The notes under the pieces: generated by a model
The model's input: the letters and a program-made list of their open reading frames with translations, nothing else
What the model was told of the DNA's origin: nothing
Databases searched by the model: none
Origin: Arcanobacterium_A bovis
GTDB taxonomy: Bacteria > Actinomycetota > Actinomycetes > Actinomycetales > Actinomycetaceae
Length of the DNA stretch: 64,000 nucleotides
Reading direction: 5' to 3' (one strand)
NCBI RefSeq assembly: GCF_042655305.1
Contig: NZ_JBHSLR010000009.1
In this document: positions 35,501 through 43,790 of the stretch, piece after piece
Layout of the letters: the number at the start of each line of letters is the position of its first letter
How positions within the stretch are numbered: the stretch's first letter is position 1
Translations under genes and position numbers: made by a program

Positions 35501-37689
35501 GTAATTTGTGGTTTCGTTATCAGCGGTGAGACCGCCATCGTGATGCGGAAGAATTTTGAAGGATCTGCACCCCATCCGCCAAAAACCACTTCCGCAGCTG
35601 TGAGTGTACGGGTCGGCGTGAAAGTGACGATGCCAGGAATATCATCCTCACAGCCGGGTCCTCCAGCCGCAGCACCAGGAGTTATTGTGTAGGTCCAGTC
35701 CGCGCTCGGAGTGCCAGCAGATAGCGGCGTGGTACATGGATCTACTTTATATTCCACTTTCAAACCATCAAGCGGAAGCGTGGAAGGCGAAACGTTCATA
35801 TTCAAAGCGGCAGTTGCAGTGAAAGTACTACCGGGTACCAGCTGCACACTCGTGGGACCAGTGATTGATGTGCCATTTATCTGTCCGCTGTAGGAGATGA
35901 AGTTGAAATATGCTGCCGCAGTTGCATTCCACGCCGCACTATCCAAAGACACCGAGGCATAATCGTAGTTTGGCCCAGAAACTCCCCATTCATCAAAAGG
36001 AGTCATGGTGGTCACTGGCGTAAATTCTGCCGAAACATACATTCCATAATCGACCGCTACCGGGTTTTTAGACACAATTCGAACCGAATTAACAGCCGTG
36101 CGTCCACCAGGAACCTGCGCAGGATCCGTGTACCAGCCCGCAGTTTCGCTTGGACTCCCACAGCCAGTCTTTGGCTGTTGCGAGGAATATTCAATCTTGA
36201 AGTTCGCCGGTTTTATGTACTGACTAGGATCGAGACCGGTTGCCGCCCACTGCGCATCGGACATAGAGGTTACCGTAGTAATCGTAGGAATCATATTGGT
36301 TACCTGTTGTTTTGCAGGATCCCATGCGTCACAGATAACAACCGGTTTCAAGCCAACGTTCGGTTGCAGTGTGAAATAATCTCGGAAGTTATCGTTTCCT
36401 GACACCACGTTTGAATAGTTCTTAGGTACCCCAGTTGCGTTAGTCATCGTTTTGTACGTACCGCCGGCACTTTTGCTGAACAGCACGCCAGGTTGATTGA
36501 ACACAACAGTTGCCAATGAGCAATCGTTATTCAAACTTGACGTGCGTGAGGGAACACCGCCGAGAGTCTTTGTGTCCGTTGTGCAAAGCGCTTCGGTTGT
36601 GCCAGGCTGCGGAGTTCCACCCCAGTTCGCGCTTCCATCGGCCGCCATAACCGCGGGAGTGCTTTGCGCGATGCGGTATCCAAGCTGCACTTGTGCGCCG
36701 GGCGCAACAGCGTCAACTGGCACCAAGATAGCGTTCACATTGTATAGGTCTATGTTGCTTCCATTGAACGCCGCTAGATAGTTACCCCCGTTCAAGGAGC
36801 GCGATGCGTTCACTGCGGTGCCATTTTCAAAAATTGATCCAGCAGGAGCATTGAGAAGCTCAAAATTCACCACCAGCGGATCCGTAATTGCCAAACGTCC
36901 ATTCGCCGAATATGCCGCCTTGTTGTACGTCTTGGAGCCTATCGAGAGATCCGCCGGCACTCGGTAATACAGCTTGCCGTTTCGATACGTGGTAGCTGCT
37001 GAGGTTCCAACCGTGAGTGGTCGCGCAAGCAGGTCAACTTCAAGCTTCCCGATCACTGTGAAAGGTTGCGCAGTTGCTGCGGTTGTATACCCAGCACCGG
37101 TATCGACGAGGACGCGCGGTTGGCTCACAGTGCCTGTGCGCAACGACGTCATCAACGTCAAATTAGCATGATAAGCTGCATTAATATTCGGAGCAGGTGT
37201 AATCTGGCAGGCGTAGAACTGTTTGCCGTTTTCTATGTAATCGATAGCCTTGCCCGTCCAAACGCCGGGGTTATCTTTACAAATGTCGTAGACTCCCACG
37301 GTACTTTCTTTGAGCGGGAATTGGTAAGTGTTCGATCCATACGGGGCGTTTTGATCCCCCATTCCTAAAGGAAAAGCGATCTTAAAAGGAGTGGGCGTAG
37401 CATCGGATTTGATATTAATATCAACGCTAAAGCCAACCGTGTCGCCAGTACAGACGATATCGTCCGCGGCAGAATCATCGCCAGGCGTGATGCCGTTTGC
37501 GGAGTTAAGCACGCACGCCCACGACGTGCCGTGTTGGGTTCCGGTGTACGTGCGTACCAATTTGGCGGTCACTTCCGGCACTCCTGCATAGGAGCGAGTA
37601 ATGGGCGCCACAATTCCCATGCCTACAAAAATCACCAGCACTATCGTCAAGATTGTGACTCTGTGATGTGCCCAAACACGTCTATTCAT
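32572..37689 (-). CDS. Giant LAxTG-anchored surface protein with SdrD_B and DUF11-type repeats
   Basis: 1705 residues; ATG 37689 with AGAGG. A signal peptide (VTILTIVLVIFVGMGIV) is followed by about 900 residues of beta-rich sequence with many Thr and Asn. One SdrD_B/Cna-B-like domain (SGLVWHDVDRNATVGATESH, KADGTYAFNELHSGTYYVQV) comes next, then four to five tandem DUF11/DUF7507-like repeats marked WRxTVxNTGxxxLxxVxxxD and DAVQPL ends. The C-terminus is a Pro-rich spacer, NPILAKTGS, a membrane helix and RRKESR. LAxTG is the signal of class E sortases of actinobacteria. Likely an adhesin. A TATAAT -10 lies at 37751-37756 on the minus strand. Confidence 0.85.
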   Translation of the reverse strand: MNRRVWAHHRVTILTIVLVIFVGMGIVAPITRSYAGVPEVTAKLVRTYTGTQHGTSWACVLNSANGITPGDDSAADDIVCTGDTVGFSVDINIKSDATPTPFKIAFPLGMGDQNAPYGSNTYQFPLKESTVGVYDICKDNPGVWTGKAIDYIENGKQFYACQITPAPNINAAYHANLTLMTSLRTGTVSQPRVLVDTGAGYTTAATAQPFTVIGKLEVDLLARPLTVGTSAATTYRNGKLYYRVPADLSIGSKTYNKAAYSANGRLAITDPLVVNFELLNAPAGSIFENGTAVNASRSLNGGNYLAAFNGSNIDLYNVNAILVPVDAVAPGAQVQLGYRIAQSTPAVMAADGSANWGGTPQPGTTEALCTTDTKTLGGVPSRTSSLNNDCSLATVVFNQPGVLFSKSAGGTYKTMTNATGVPKNYSNVVSGNDNFRDYFTLQPNVGLKPVVICDAWDPAKQQVTNMIPTITTVTSMSDAQWAATGLDPSQYIKPANFKIEYSSQQPKTGCGSPSETAGWYTDPAQVPGGRTAVNSVRIVSKNPVAVDYGMYVSAEFTPVTTMTPFDEWGVSGPNYDYASVSLDSAAWNATAAAYFNFISYSGQINGTSITGPTSVQLVPGSTFTATAALNMNVSPSTLPLDGLKVEYKVDPCTTPLSAGTPSADWTYTITPGAAAGGPGCEDDIPGIVTFTPTRTLTAAEVVFGGWGADPSKFFRITMAVSPLITKPQITVTTTPILPNKPLIALVPGSWNFNMTYTAALTAQKAADFAMLERDSDISWTLSWRNSLTTDVSAATWIDVLPYNGDAQGSKLNGTLSFTKVAVPAGVTVEYTKTPGVNVVNDPADASNQAGGATVWCAGFSGGTCPASAGEVTALRFVDSGLKANTGHSVQIFGYVNGGLDGDVLINRLGVGRAQGFSVVVPSPDPVTTRVVASEISGLVWHDVDRNATVGATESHYAGVELNLLDNAGNVVATTTTKADGTYAFNELHSGTYYVQVAKRNSVPADAIPTYRYDNAPVNTALDKTSAVVVGMDKTVPNVNFGFAERVPAVSLVKEVQGQDGQWYKNAPVIWGNAAKWRITVKNTGETTLTALHITDPQGVNCERDLADLAMGESTSFECSTPDVHAALTNKATVNGTGNGIAVSANDTASVTVTGAPAFALTKDIASVTHGSDPTDLASTPNKIFAGDVIHYTIKVTNTGNVPLMAVTITDADAENLSCAPSVSDTTPLAVGASVDCTATHTVTVADILAGQYTNVAAASVTSPPGLPSVPDQRDDAVQPLGASPVLTIVKTADVNGVADDGSIHRVGDAVLWRFKVTNTGNVPVANITVEDPEFTGTITCEKTSLNPGESTPCAATVTTALTLDDAATGYRYNSAIAHGDDRGTPVASLKADVKVLVRPSIPGISIAKDVLSVTRNGGSEDLQSTPALINPGDVVTWKITVGNSGDVALKDVTITDTNVDAATIRCPQTTLAVGEKMDCEAASVVKESDILAGTMQNTASVHGVPVDGTEPPADPSDDAVQPLELRGSIGIVKSHLVSGVASDEAQFGQSVQWRFTVTNTSNVTLHGVEVHDQILLDRVPDAVIACEKTELLPGDTTTCVASDDLVTKSDARNGRINNTATASGIDPKDTQVNSAESKDSVVILPLPPEPVIPPAAVTPPASAEPIPPNPILAKTGSVGIVLTSVISVMALFIGLLMTLRRKESR

Positions 37690-38093
37690 GCAATACCTCT
37701 ACAATATGTGCACCCAGCCAAAGAAAGGGGGTACATTCTCTCAAAATTCTATTATAGAGAGAGCAAATATCAGAAAAATTAAACTATATGTATCTCGTAT
37801 TTTTTACATTAGTTTCGAACAACGACGCCGGCGCACACGTTTTCGTTTCAGGTTTGGCGATATTTTTTTCATCAGTTTATAAACATATATGCACGTCACG
37901 AGAGCAAGCGATAGTCCACAATAATTACAGGCAACACACAGGGAGCCTGAAAATCTACTCACATCCAGGGGCATGTGATTTCACATACGCCACATATTTG
38001 TACGTTTTGCGATGATTGCTGTGCATAAATTTACATAATCTTGTATTTTTCAAGGCACTTTATCGAAACTGAGAAGGATGGGCACATAAAGGT
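37690..38093. other. Long AT-rich leader region of the adhesin
   Basis: This holds the minus-strand -10 box TATAAT (37751-37756) for the adhesin, about 60 bases from its ATG. A 22-codon Arg/Lys-rich reading frame on the minus strand (about 37800-37870) is probably chance. I see no other gene. Confidence 0.4.
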
Positions 38094-38136
38094 GGGGTTT
38101 TGATGCCTACCAACAACCTATCGGCATCAAAACCCC
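38094..38136 (-). terminator. 14-bp stem-loop terminator of the protease gene
   Basis: GGGGTTTTGATGCC (38094-38107) pairs perfectly with GGCATCAAAACCCC (38123-38136); 15-base loop. It lies 22 bases beyond the minus-strand stop at 38159. Confidence 0.65.
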
Positions 38137-38158
38137 ATCACCGAGTTTGCGGGTACTC

Positions 38159-38898
38159 CTAAATTCCAGCTACGTCCTTAACCCATTGGCGGTAATGAGA
38201 AAGGTCAACCGCCTCTGAGGGAGCATACGGATCACACCAAGCCGCGTGAGAGCCAAGCACATTAACCCCAATAATTTCCCCAGCAGCATTTACTACTGGG
38301 CCACCCGAGTCACCATGGTTAGATGCGCCGGTTATGCCCTTCATTTTAAGAGTTTCGCCAGCAATGTAGGAGAAGTCTTGGCCAACAACTTTCAGTTGCG
38401 CTCGGCGCAAGCTCTTCACCTCCGCATCGTGCAGACCTTTTCCATACCCATACAAGGTAACGAGTTCGCCAACTCTGAATTGATGAGAATCTGAAAGCAC
38501 CCCATATTTACTAAGCTTGTGCGGCTTCGAGAGACGCAGCAATGCCATGTCGGCTGATGGAGAGATCTGGTAACTGTCGATTGAATACGCCGGACCAGGA
38601 TTTACTTTGCTATTCGAAAAGTGCACTTTTACCACGTGGGCGGGCACATTGGGATCAGTATGCTTTCCCCTTCCAAACAATGACCTGCAGTTAGGATCCA
38701 TCGCTCAGAAATTGCCGTTCCTGTACATTTATGTGCTGTACCGTCAGGTTTGTCCCAGATTTTGACCTGCACCACCTCCGGAGCTTTCGCTTCTTCACCC
38801 AAGTTGATTGCCTGCGACATAGGCAACACTGCAAAGAACCCTAATACGAGAACCATCAAAAACAGTGCTGAACTGCGTACTTGCCGAGAAATCTGCAT
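38159..38898 (-). pseudogene. Secreted trypsin-like serine protease, frameshifted
   Basis: Two overlapping frames together encode one chymotrypsin-fold protease. The first (38898 down) has a signal peptide (ALFLMVLVLGFFAVLP, MSQA) and the catalytic His in SERWILTAGHCLEG; the second (ending 38159) has the Asp in ADMALLRLS and the Ser in NHGDSGGPVVNAAG. The frame changes near 38664-38675 at a G4 run on the coding strand, where GHCLEG should continue into GKHTDPNVPAHVV. A one-base indel breaks the gene; it could be real decay, slippage-based switching or a sequencing error. A GGGGGAGA Shine-Dalgarno precedes ATG 38898. Confidence 0.8.
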
Positions 38899-38953
38899 TC
38901 TCCCCCCTCTCTATTGATAATCGTTCTCTTTTATATTAGGGCCTATTCTCCCG

Positions 38954-39733
38954 CTATTGCGTAGGTGTGAAATACTTCTCTACCAGCGCATATAAGATAG
39001 CAGCAGTTTCACAATCCATCACGCCGTCGTACTTCTCTTGGCGAAAATGCAACTGAAACGCTTGCACAAGATCGTGGAATCCGGCGTCTGTAGCTGCGGC
39101 CGCAACACCATAACCGTAGGTAGCGAAATGAGCCAAAAACTCACTTCGATCCGGAAGCCCTCCCTTCTCGAACTGGCTCAGATACGTAGCTTTTGTATCG
39201 TCGTCATACCACGCACCGACACCTGCTTCATACAGTTCCTTCCAAGGGAAGGCCGCACCAGGATCCTTTTTGCGCCCCGGTGCCACATCCGAATGCCCCA
39301 GCACGTGCACTGGCTCAATATCTGGGTAACGCTGCATGACGTTGTGCGCCAATTCTTTAACTGCGTCAATCTGTGTGGAGTTGTACGGCGGAAACACGAG
39401 CTTTCCGTCTTTTTCGCTCGCAAGATTGACTATCTCCACACCGATTGAGGAGTCGTTAATATTGGTACGGCCCGCCCAGAAACTTACACCCGCATGCCAA
39501 GCCCGGTCGTTTTCATCAACAAGATTAAATATGCGCATATCCTTATATCCAGCGTCGATATAGGTCTGCTCAGTTGGATCAGGCACAAGATAATGTGCAC
39601 TCACTTTCCCGTCACCAGCAAGCAACTTCGCAGATGTCACGAAATTTTCTGCCGTGTAGTGGAGAATTAAGAAACGAACGCGCTTACCGTAACCCTTGAC
39701 CGAACGGTATGCGTTGTAATCGATCTGATACAT
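38954..39733 (-). CDS. N-acetylmuramoyl-L-alanine amidase (AmiD/AmpD type)
   Basis: 259 residues; ATG 39733 with AAGGAT. An amidase_2 zinc enzyme: His in FLILHYTAENF, Glu in SIGVEIVN, and His plus Asp in LGHSDVAPGRKKDPG. A C-terminal helical region (from about residue 190) resembles the small peptidoglycan-binding unit of AmiD. There is no signal peptide, so it acts in the cytoplasm on recycled muropeptides or is released by lysis. Confidence 0.88.
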   Translation of the reverse strand: MYQIDYNAYRSVKGYGKRVRFLILHYTAENFVTSAKLLAGDGKVSAHYLVPDPTEQTYIDAGYKDMRIFNLVDENDRAWHAGVSFWAGRTNINDSSIGVEIVNLASEKDGKLVFPPYNSTQIDAVKELAHNVMQRYPDIEPVHVLGHSDVAPGRKKDPGAAFPWKELYEAGVGAWYDDDTKATYLSQFEKGGLPDRSEFLAHFATYGYGVAAAATDAGFHDLVQAFQLHFRQEKYDGVMDCETAAILYALVEKYFTPTQ

Positions 39734-39770
39734 AACAATCCTTTCAGTTTGCTGTTGTTTTCTTGACGCA

Positions 39771-41177
39771 CTAGCCGATTAAGCGCCACAGTGCCACGCC
39801 AATTGCACACACACTTATCGTGGACACTAAACCGGCTGGCCAAGCGCGATATTTATTCGTCGTACCGGTAACGTCAATTTCTTCAGCGAAAAGTAAGGTC
39901 GGGAGCGCCGGAATCACGTACTGCACATTCACTGCCTGCACGAGCGCCGCTAGGAAACCAGCCGGTACGCCCACACTGAGAGCCAGCGGGAACATGATAG
40001 AAATTGTTGCAGTCTGCGACATCACAATCATTCCCAAAACCGCAATCAGCAGCGCCACCAGCCACGGCGCTTTCTCAACCAACGGCGCGAGGTTCTCTTT
40101 CAGCACACGCATGTTACCGGCGTCGCCAAAAATGGTGGAACCCAACAGACCCGGTCCCAACACCGACATCATCGCCGTCACGCAGGAGGTAAATACTTTC
40201 GCCTCGAAAATACTACGCACCGGAATTCGGGTAACAACTAACGTAAACACAGCAGACATATAGAGCATGAGCTGCACCATCATCGTCGCAGGCATCCACG
40301 TAACCTTGGACGTAACCGCATGATCCACAATCACGTCCCGCATCGCCCCCGGAATAAGCGCGTGCCCCAACGTGTCATAGTTGAGCCCCACAATCATCAC
40401 GCAGACAATCGCCGATACGAAGCCAATTACTGCAGCGTATTGGGTACGCGAGAAACGTTGCGCCGCATCGTCATCACGCGTTTCTTTGACGACGCCGGTG
40501 CGTACGCGTTCCAGATACACCGGATCGCGATCGAGAGGCTTTCCCCAGAAATTCAAAAATAACGAGGTGAGCAGGGTGGACAGCAAAGCAGCTGGAATCA
40601 CTATCGCCATATAGGAAGCCATCGAGAAGCCGTGACCGGAAAGAAAGCCGACGGCGGTGAGCGCGCTCGATGCCGCTGGGCTGGCAACTAAGGCAGTATT
40701 CGAGGCCAATACCGATGCAACAAGCGGTCGCTCGGGGCGCACCCGCGCACGTAACGCCGTTCGGGCAATAACTGGTTCAAGTGACATCACAATATTGCTC
40801 GTGCCTACGCCAAAGACGAATAAGAAAGTGATGAGGGGCGCTACGAACGTGATCGCGGCGGGATACTTTTTGATAGCCTGCGACGCCCAGTGAACAAGCA
40901 GGTCAAGACCGCCGGCGGCTTCGAGGATACCAGCACTGATCGCTATGGAGAAAATAATCATTATGGGAACGACGGGAATATTCCCGGGCGGCAACCGAAA
41001 AACGACCACCATAATGACCGTGCCCAACAGGCTAAATAGGCCAACTCCGATAGCTCCACCGAATTTTATACCGACGATGATCAATGCGATCATCACGGCC
41101 ATCTCGCATAACAACAAAAACACCAGTAACCTCCAGACAAATGAGCTGCTAGCGCAGTTGCTGCGAGTGTTGACCAT
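39771..41177 (-). CDS. Anaerobic C4-dicarboxylate transporter (DcuA/DcuB family)
   Basis: Up to 468 residues; ATG 41102 would give 443, the usual Dcu length, and is as likely a start. About ten to twelve membrane helices. The family pattern is seen in PGNIPVVPIMIIFSIAISAG, AAGGLDLLVHWASQ, GTSNIVMSLEPVIART, RPERPLVASVLASNTALVAS. It would exchange fumarate or aspartate for succinate during anaerobic growth. A compact hairpin lies just upstream at 41217-41274. Confidence 0.82.
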   Translation of the reverse strand: MVNTRSNCASSSFVWRLLVFLLLCEMAVMIALIIVGIKFGGAIGVGLFSLLGTVIMVVVFRLPPGNIPVVPIMIIFSIAISAGILEAAGGLDLLVHWASQAIKKYPAAITFVAPLITFLFVFGVGTSNIVMSLEPVIARTALRARVRPERPLVASVLASNTALVASPAASSALTAVGFLSGHGFSMASYMAIVIPAALLSTLLTSLFLNFWGKPLDRDPVYLERVRTGVVKETRDDDAAQRFSRTQYAAVIGFVSAIVCVMIVGLNYDTLGHALIPGAMRDVIVDHAVTSKVTWMPATMMVQLMLYMSAVFTLVVTRIPVRSIFEAKVFTSCVTAMMSVLGPGLLGSTIFGDAGNMRVLKENLAPLVEKAPWLVALLIAVLGMIVMSQTATISIMFPLALSVGVPAGFLAALVQAVNVQYVIPALPTLLFAEEIDVTGTTNKYRAWPAGLVSTISVCAIGVALWRLIG

Positions 41178-41216
41178 ACGGCGCTAGGCGCGCGGCGTCA
41201 GGAGACGCGACGTGGC

Positions 41217-41274
41217 GGTGCGAGGGCGTTAGATCGTCGCTGTTGTGCCTACAGGCACACGATCTACTCGCACC
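41217..41274. other. Compact 22-bp bulged hairpin upstream of the dcu gene
   Basis: Three consecutive perfect helices nest: GGTGCGAG/CTCGCACC, TAGATCG/CGATCTA and TGTGCCT/AGGCACA, with all unpaired bases (5 and 7) on the 5' side and a 2-base tip. It lies 40-100 bases before the dcu start on the opposite strand. A structured leader or small RNA is possible. Confidence 0.6.
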
Positions 41275-41400
41275 TAGGTGGTGAGCAAGCTACGCCATTT
41301 AACAAGCTTAAAAGAAAGTCTGGCAAATGGGAACAATCCCGACATTTTCAACTATTTTTCGTGCCGATGTTCGGGAGCTTGTGCGGTGATGTGTTGAAAC

Positions 41401-41458
41401 TTGGTGTGTTTTTGGCAAGATCTCGATATATTTCGAGATCTTGCCAAAAACACACCAA
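41401..41458. terminator. 26-bp perfect hairpin in the 386-bp gap
   Basis: Arms 41401-41426 and 41433-41458 pair perfectly over 26 bp around TATATT. No long T-run follows on either strand. It probably ends the membrane-protein transcript (41564) on the minus strand. The rest of 41178-41563 has further weak dyads (CCCGA...TCGGG around 41338-41374) and no gene. Confidence 0.65.
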
Positions 41459-41563
41459 CAAAAGGAACTTAATCATCGCTTAAGCCATCACGCAACGCCA
41501 CACCACAGCTTTAGACGCAGATTATGATTGCTGAAATAACACAGACCACCTATGGTTTGTCCG

Positions 41564-42055
41564 CTATTTCCCATCTTGGAAAATTTCTCGGGCGGCTTTC
41601 AACGTATTCCGCTTCGCTTCAGCAACTTCTTCATCACTGAGACCGTCACGCCAAGAGCGCATGGCGATGGCTTCACAAACAGAAACGATCATTGTGCACC
41701 CGACAATCACTGCAGTTAGACGAGTAAGACCCGACATCGCGAGCGCAAGCGCTAAATATGCCACGCAACGAACGACGACGCCGGCAACCGTATTCGCTAT
41801 CGAACCGACTGTGCTCCTCTTTCGCCGCCGCTCGAGCCGCCGGTCAAGCAACGTGATAAGAAACTGTGCCACAAATTCAGCTGTAGCTAAACAGGCGATA
41901 AATACGCCGAAGTTGGGCAGCTCTTGACCGAGTCCCCACACCCACGCCACAACACCGATTAGTACAGCAGTAATAGTGAGGGAGACACCGCCTGTGAGCA
42001 GGTGTCCAATGAGAGCGTATTTAAACGGAACTTGGATCCAATTTTGCGAATTCAT
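41564..42055 (-). CDS. Four-helix membrane protein of unknown function
   Basis: 163 residues; ATG 42055. Four hydrophobic helices: LLTGGVSLTITAVLIGVVAW, FGVFIACLATAEFVAQFLI, VAGVVVRCVAYLALALAM and LTAVIVGCTMIVSVCEAIA. A basic loop LDRRLERRRKR separates the pairs, and the C-terminus is soluble and charged. No family recognised. Confidence 0.7.
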   Translation of the reverse strand: MNSQNWIQVPFKYALIGHLLTGGVSLTITAVLIGVVAWVWGLGQELPNFGVFIACLATAEFVAQFLITLLDRRLERRRKRSTVGSIANTVAGVVVRCVAYLALALAMSGLTRLTAVIVGCTMIVSVCEAIAMRSWRDGLSDEEVAEAKRNTLKAAREIFQDGK

Positions 42056-42107
42056 GAGTCACATCTTCCTATTTGTCCATTTCGATCTTAACGCCAAACC
42101 CCAATGA

Positions 42108-42323
42108 AAAACAGACTCTGGCGATGAAGAAAATCGTATTGAACAAAATTCCCTCAGCAGGTACGGCGGAGACGAACTAATCGTCTTGCGCTCAGATTTC
42201 GCGACTGATGCCAATACTGGATCGATAGGACTCAATCCAAGCTCAGAATATTGGGGGTATGGTCATATTCTTGTACGCGAGCGCGGCGGCGAATGGCGCG
42301 TTTTAGACGGCGGATACCCGTAA
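42108..42323 (+). pseudogene. Truncated coding remnant
   Basis: A 71-codon reading frame without start codon, preceded in frame by TGA (42105), ending naturally in VRERGGEWRVLDGGYP. The composition looks protein-coding (GDELIVLRSDFATDANTG). The N-terminus is missing. Another open stretch in the next frame (42307-42561, DDVWLAIAFPLARTNQQLTG) follows and may be a frameshifted continuation or chance. The rest of 42056-42568 holds nothing else clear. Confidence 0.4.
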
Positions 42324-42568
42324 AGACGACGTTTGGCTGGCTATCGCTTTTCCTCTGGCACGAACCAACCAGCAACTTACTGGCTCGGCTGTGCGCCCCG
42401 ACCAGGACACCCACGCCCGCGCTTCTGCAACATTTCGACGTCGTACCCGTGTTCAGCTTCAAATACCCAATCCTGAGAATCTGAGCATCAATGGCTTGAT
42501 TGCCTTCAATAGGCTCACGCACAAAAATAGCGTATTACAAAATACGCTCATATATGAGTGATGCTCAA

Positions 42569-43357
42569 TTAAGGTTCTATCACAAGCGAGATAAGGCACG
42601 CTTCGTTATTTTCTAAGCGATACGCTGCAAACAGTATGTCTATTAACAGCCCAAGATCGGCACTCCGATTGTTTGGTAGTTGTGCAGAGAAGCTAACCGA
42701 CTCGCACATGCGAGAGCGAAAAAAATTTATGCCATTGCTTTCTGTAACACACAAGTCATAACTTGGCGTACGTTTCTCCACATCTATTCTAACCCTGTCC
42801 TGCGTTAACTGAGAGCACGCCCTCTTAATATTCTCTATAAGATGTGGTCTCAGGCTACTGGCAGATCTTAGACTCAAGCCAACCGTATAGTATTCATCGT
42901 CCGATATAGAAAATTCGTCCCAGAGATAGCTTGCACGATACTGTAACGACCACTCATGGTGAGGCACCAATTCGGCAGGAATAAGCAAATCAGAGGCATT
43001 GATCGTCCAATCGCCCATCATTTCCATTGCAGCAGAAGCCGAATAGAGAATCTGGCTCAGTGCAAGTGGCGCGTTAGCTTCCGAGTGATCAACATGAAAC
43101 TCTATATCGATTCCAGAAGTACACGATTTGTCGTCAAGAGGGTTGTCACTAAAAGTGAAGATTGCATCGTGCAGTTCAAGACCATTGACAGAATTCGCAA
43201 CAGTTGACCCACTGCATAATGCGCTAATGGCCGAGTATTTGTTAAGAGCAAACTCTGGTGTAAATGTCCCATTTTGCAGCGAAATTTTCAAGGCTTGATT
43301 GGCAACTAGTGTTCCTGACAAACAAGCGAGGAGTGGTACGTTAGTTGTTGTGGACAA
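42569..43357 (-). CDS. Hypothetical protein, possible immunity-type product
   Basis: 262 residues from TTG 43357, which has AAGGA seven bases upstream. No signal or membrane segment; mixed alpha/beta composition (SLQYRASYLWDEFSIS, SADLGLLIDILFAAYRLE). Family not recognised. It starts 10 bases after the stop of a decayed upstream frame, so it was the second gene of a pair. In polymorphic-toxin loci such a second gene is often the immunity protein; this is only a positional guess. Confidence 0.5.
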   Translation of the reverse strand: MSTTTNVPLLACLSGTLVANQALKISLQNGTFTPEFALNKYSAISALCSGSTVANSVNGLELHDAIFTFSDNPLDDKSCTSGIDIEFHVDHSEANAPLALSQILYSASAAMEMMGDWTINASDLLIPAELVPHHEWSLQYRASYLWDEFSISDDEYYTVGLSLRSASSLRPHLIENIKRACSQLTQDRVRIDVEKRTPSYDLCVTESNGINFFRSRMCESVSFSAQLPNNRSADLGLLIDILFAAYRLENNEACLISLVIEP

Positions 43358-43367
43358 TCTGCATCCT

Positions 43368-43575
43368 TCATCTTATTACAGGGTAAACAAACCAAGTGAC
43401 ACCAATATTGTCTAGAGCTCCTGATTCATCAGTTCCAAGCCAATCACACGACTGAAAATCTGGTACAGGAGTCCCATCCTTGAAATCTCTTTCACCCAAC
43501 TCTACGTGGTTCGATATACAACACGTGGGTTACGAGGTCTTTCGCATTAATCGGTACTAAACCTACGCCCAAATA
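43368..43575 (-). pseudogene. C-terminal remnant of the gene preceding the 262-residue protein
   Basis: The minus strand encodes VELGERDFKDGTPVPDFQSC followed by DWLGTDESGALDNIGVTWFV up to TGA at 43368-43370. Upstream the sense continues in another frame as GVGLVPINAKDLVTHVLYIE, so a frameshift near 43515 joins them. No start codon remains. Family not recognised. Confidence 0.4.
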
Positions 43576-43641
43576 CTAAGCGCTCATAACCGGAAGTCTA
43601 AAAGTAAAGACCCAAGAAGCAAGCTTTCAACACTTCCCCAA

Positions 43642-43717
43642 TGGTGGAGCATAGGGGATTCGAACCCCTGACCTTTTCATTGCGAACGAAACGCGCTACC
43701 AACTGCGCCAATGCCCC
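43642..43717 (-). tRNA. tRNA-Ala(CGC)
   Basis: A complete cloverleaf: acceptor GGGGCAT/ATGCTCC with the alanine identity pair G3-U70, anticodon loop TTCGCAA (anticodon CGC), T-loop TTCGAAT, discriminator A. The 3' CCA is encoded (43642-43644). Confidence 0.95.
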
Positions 43718-43790
43718 AGACGTAAAGATATTAGCACTGCCCCGCGTCCAAAACAAACAATAACGGGACACGCACCTACTCTACGCGAGC

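Noticed and set aside
37800..37872. 22-codon Arg-rich mini-gene on the minus strand
   Set aside because: Too short, no Shine-Dalgarno, in a leader region; treated as chance.
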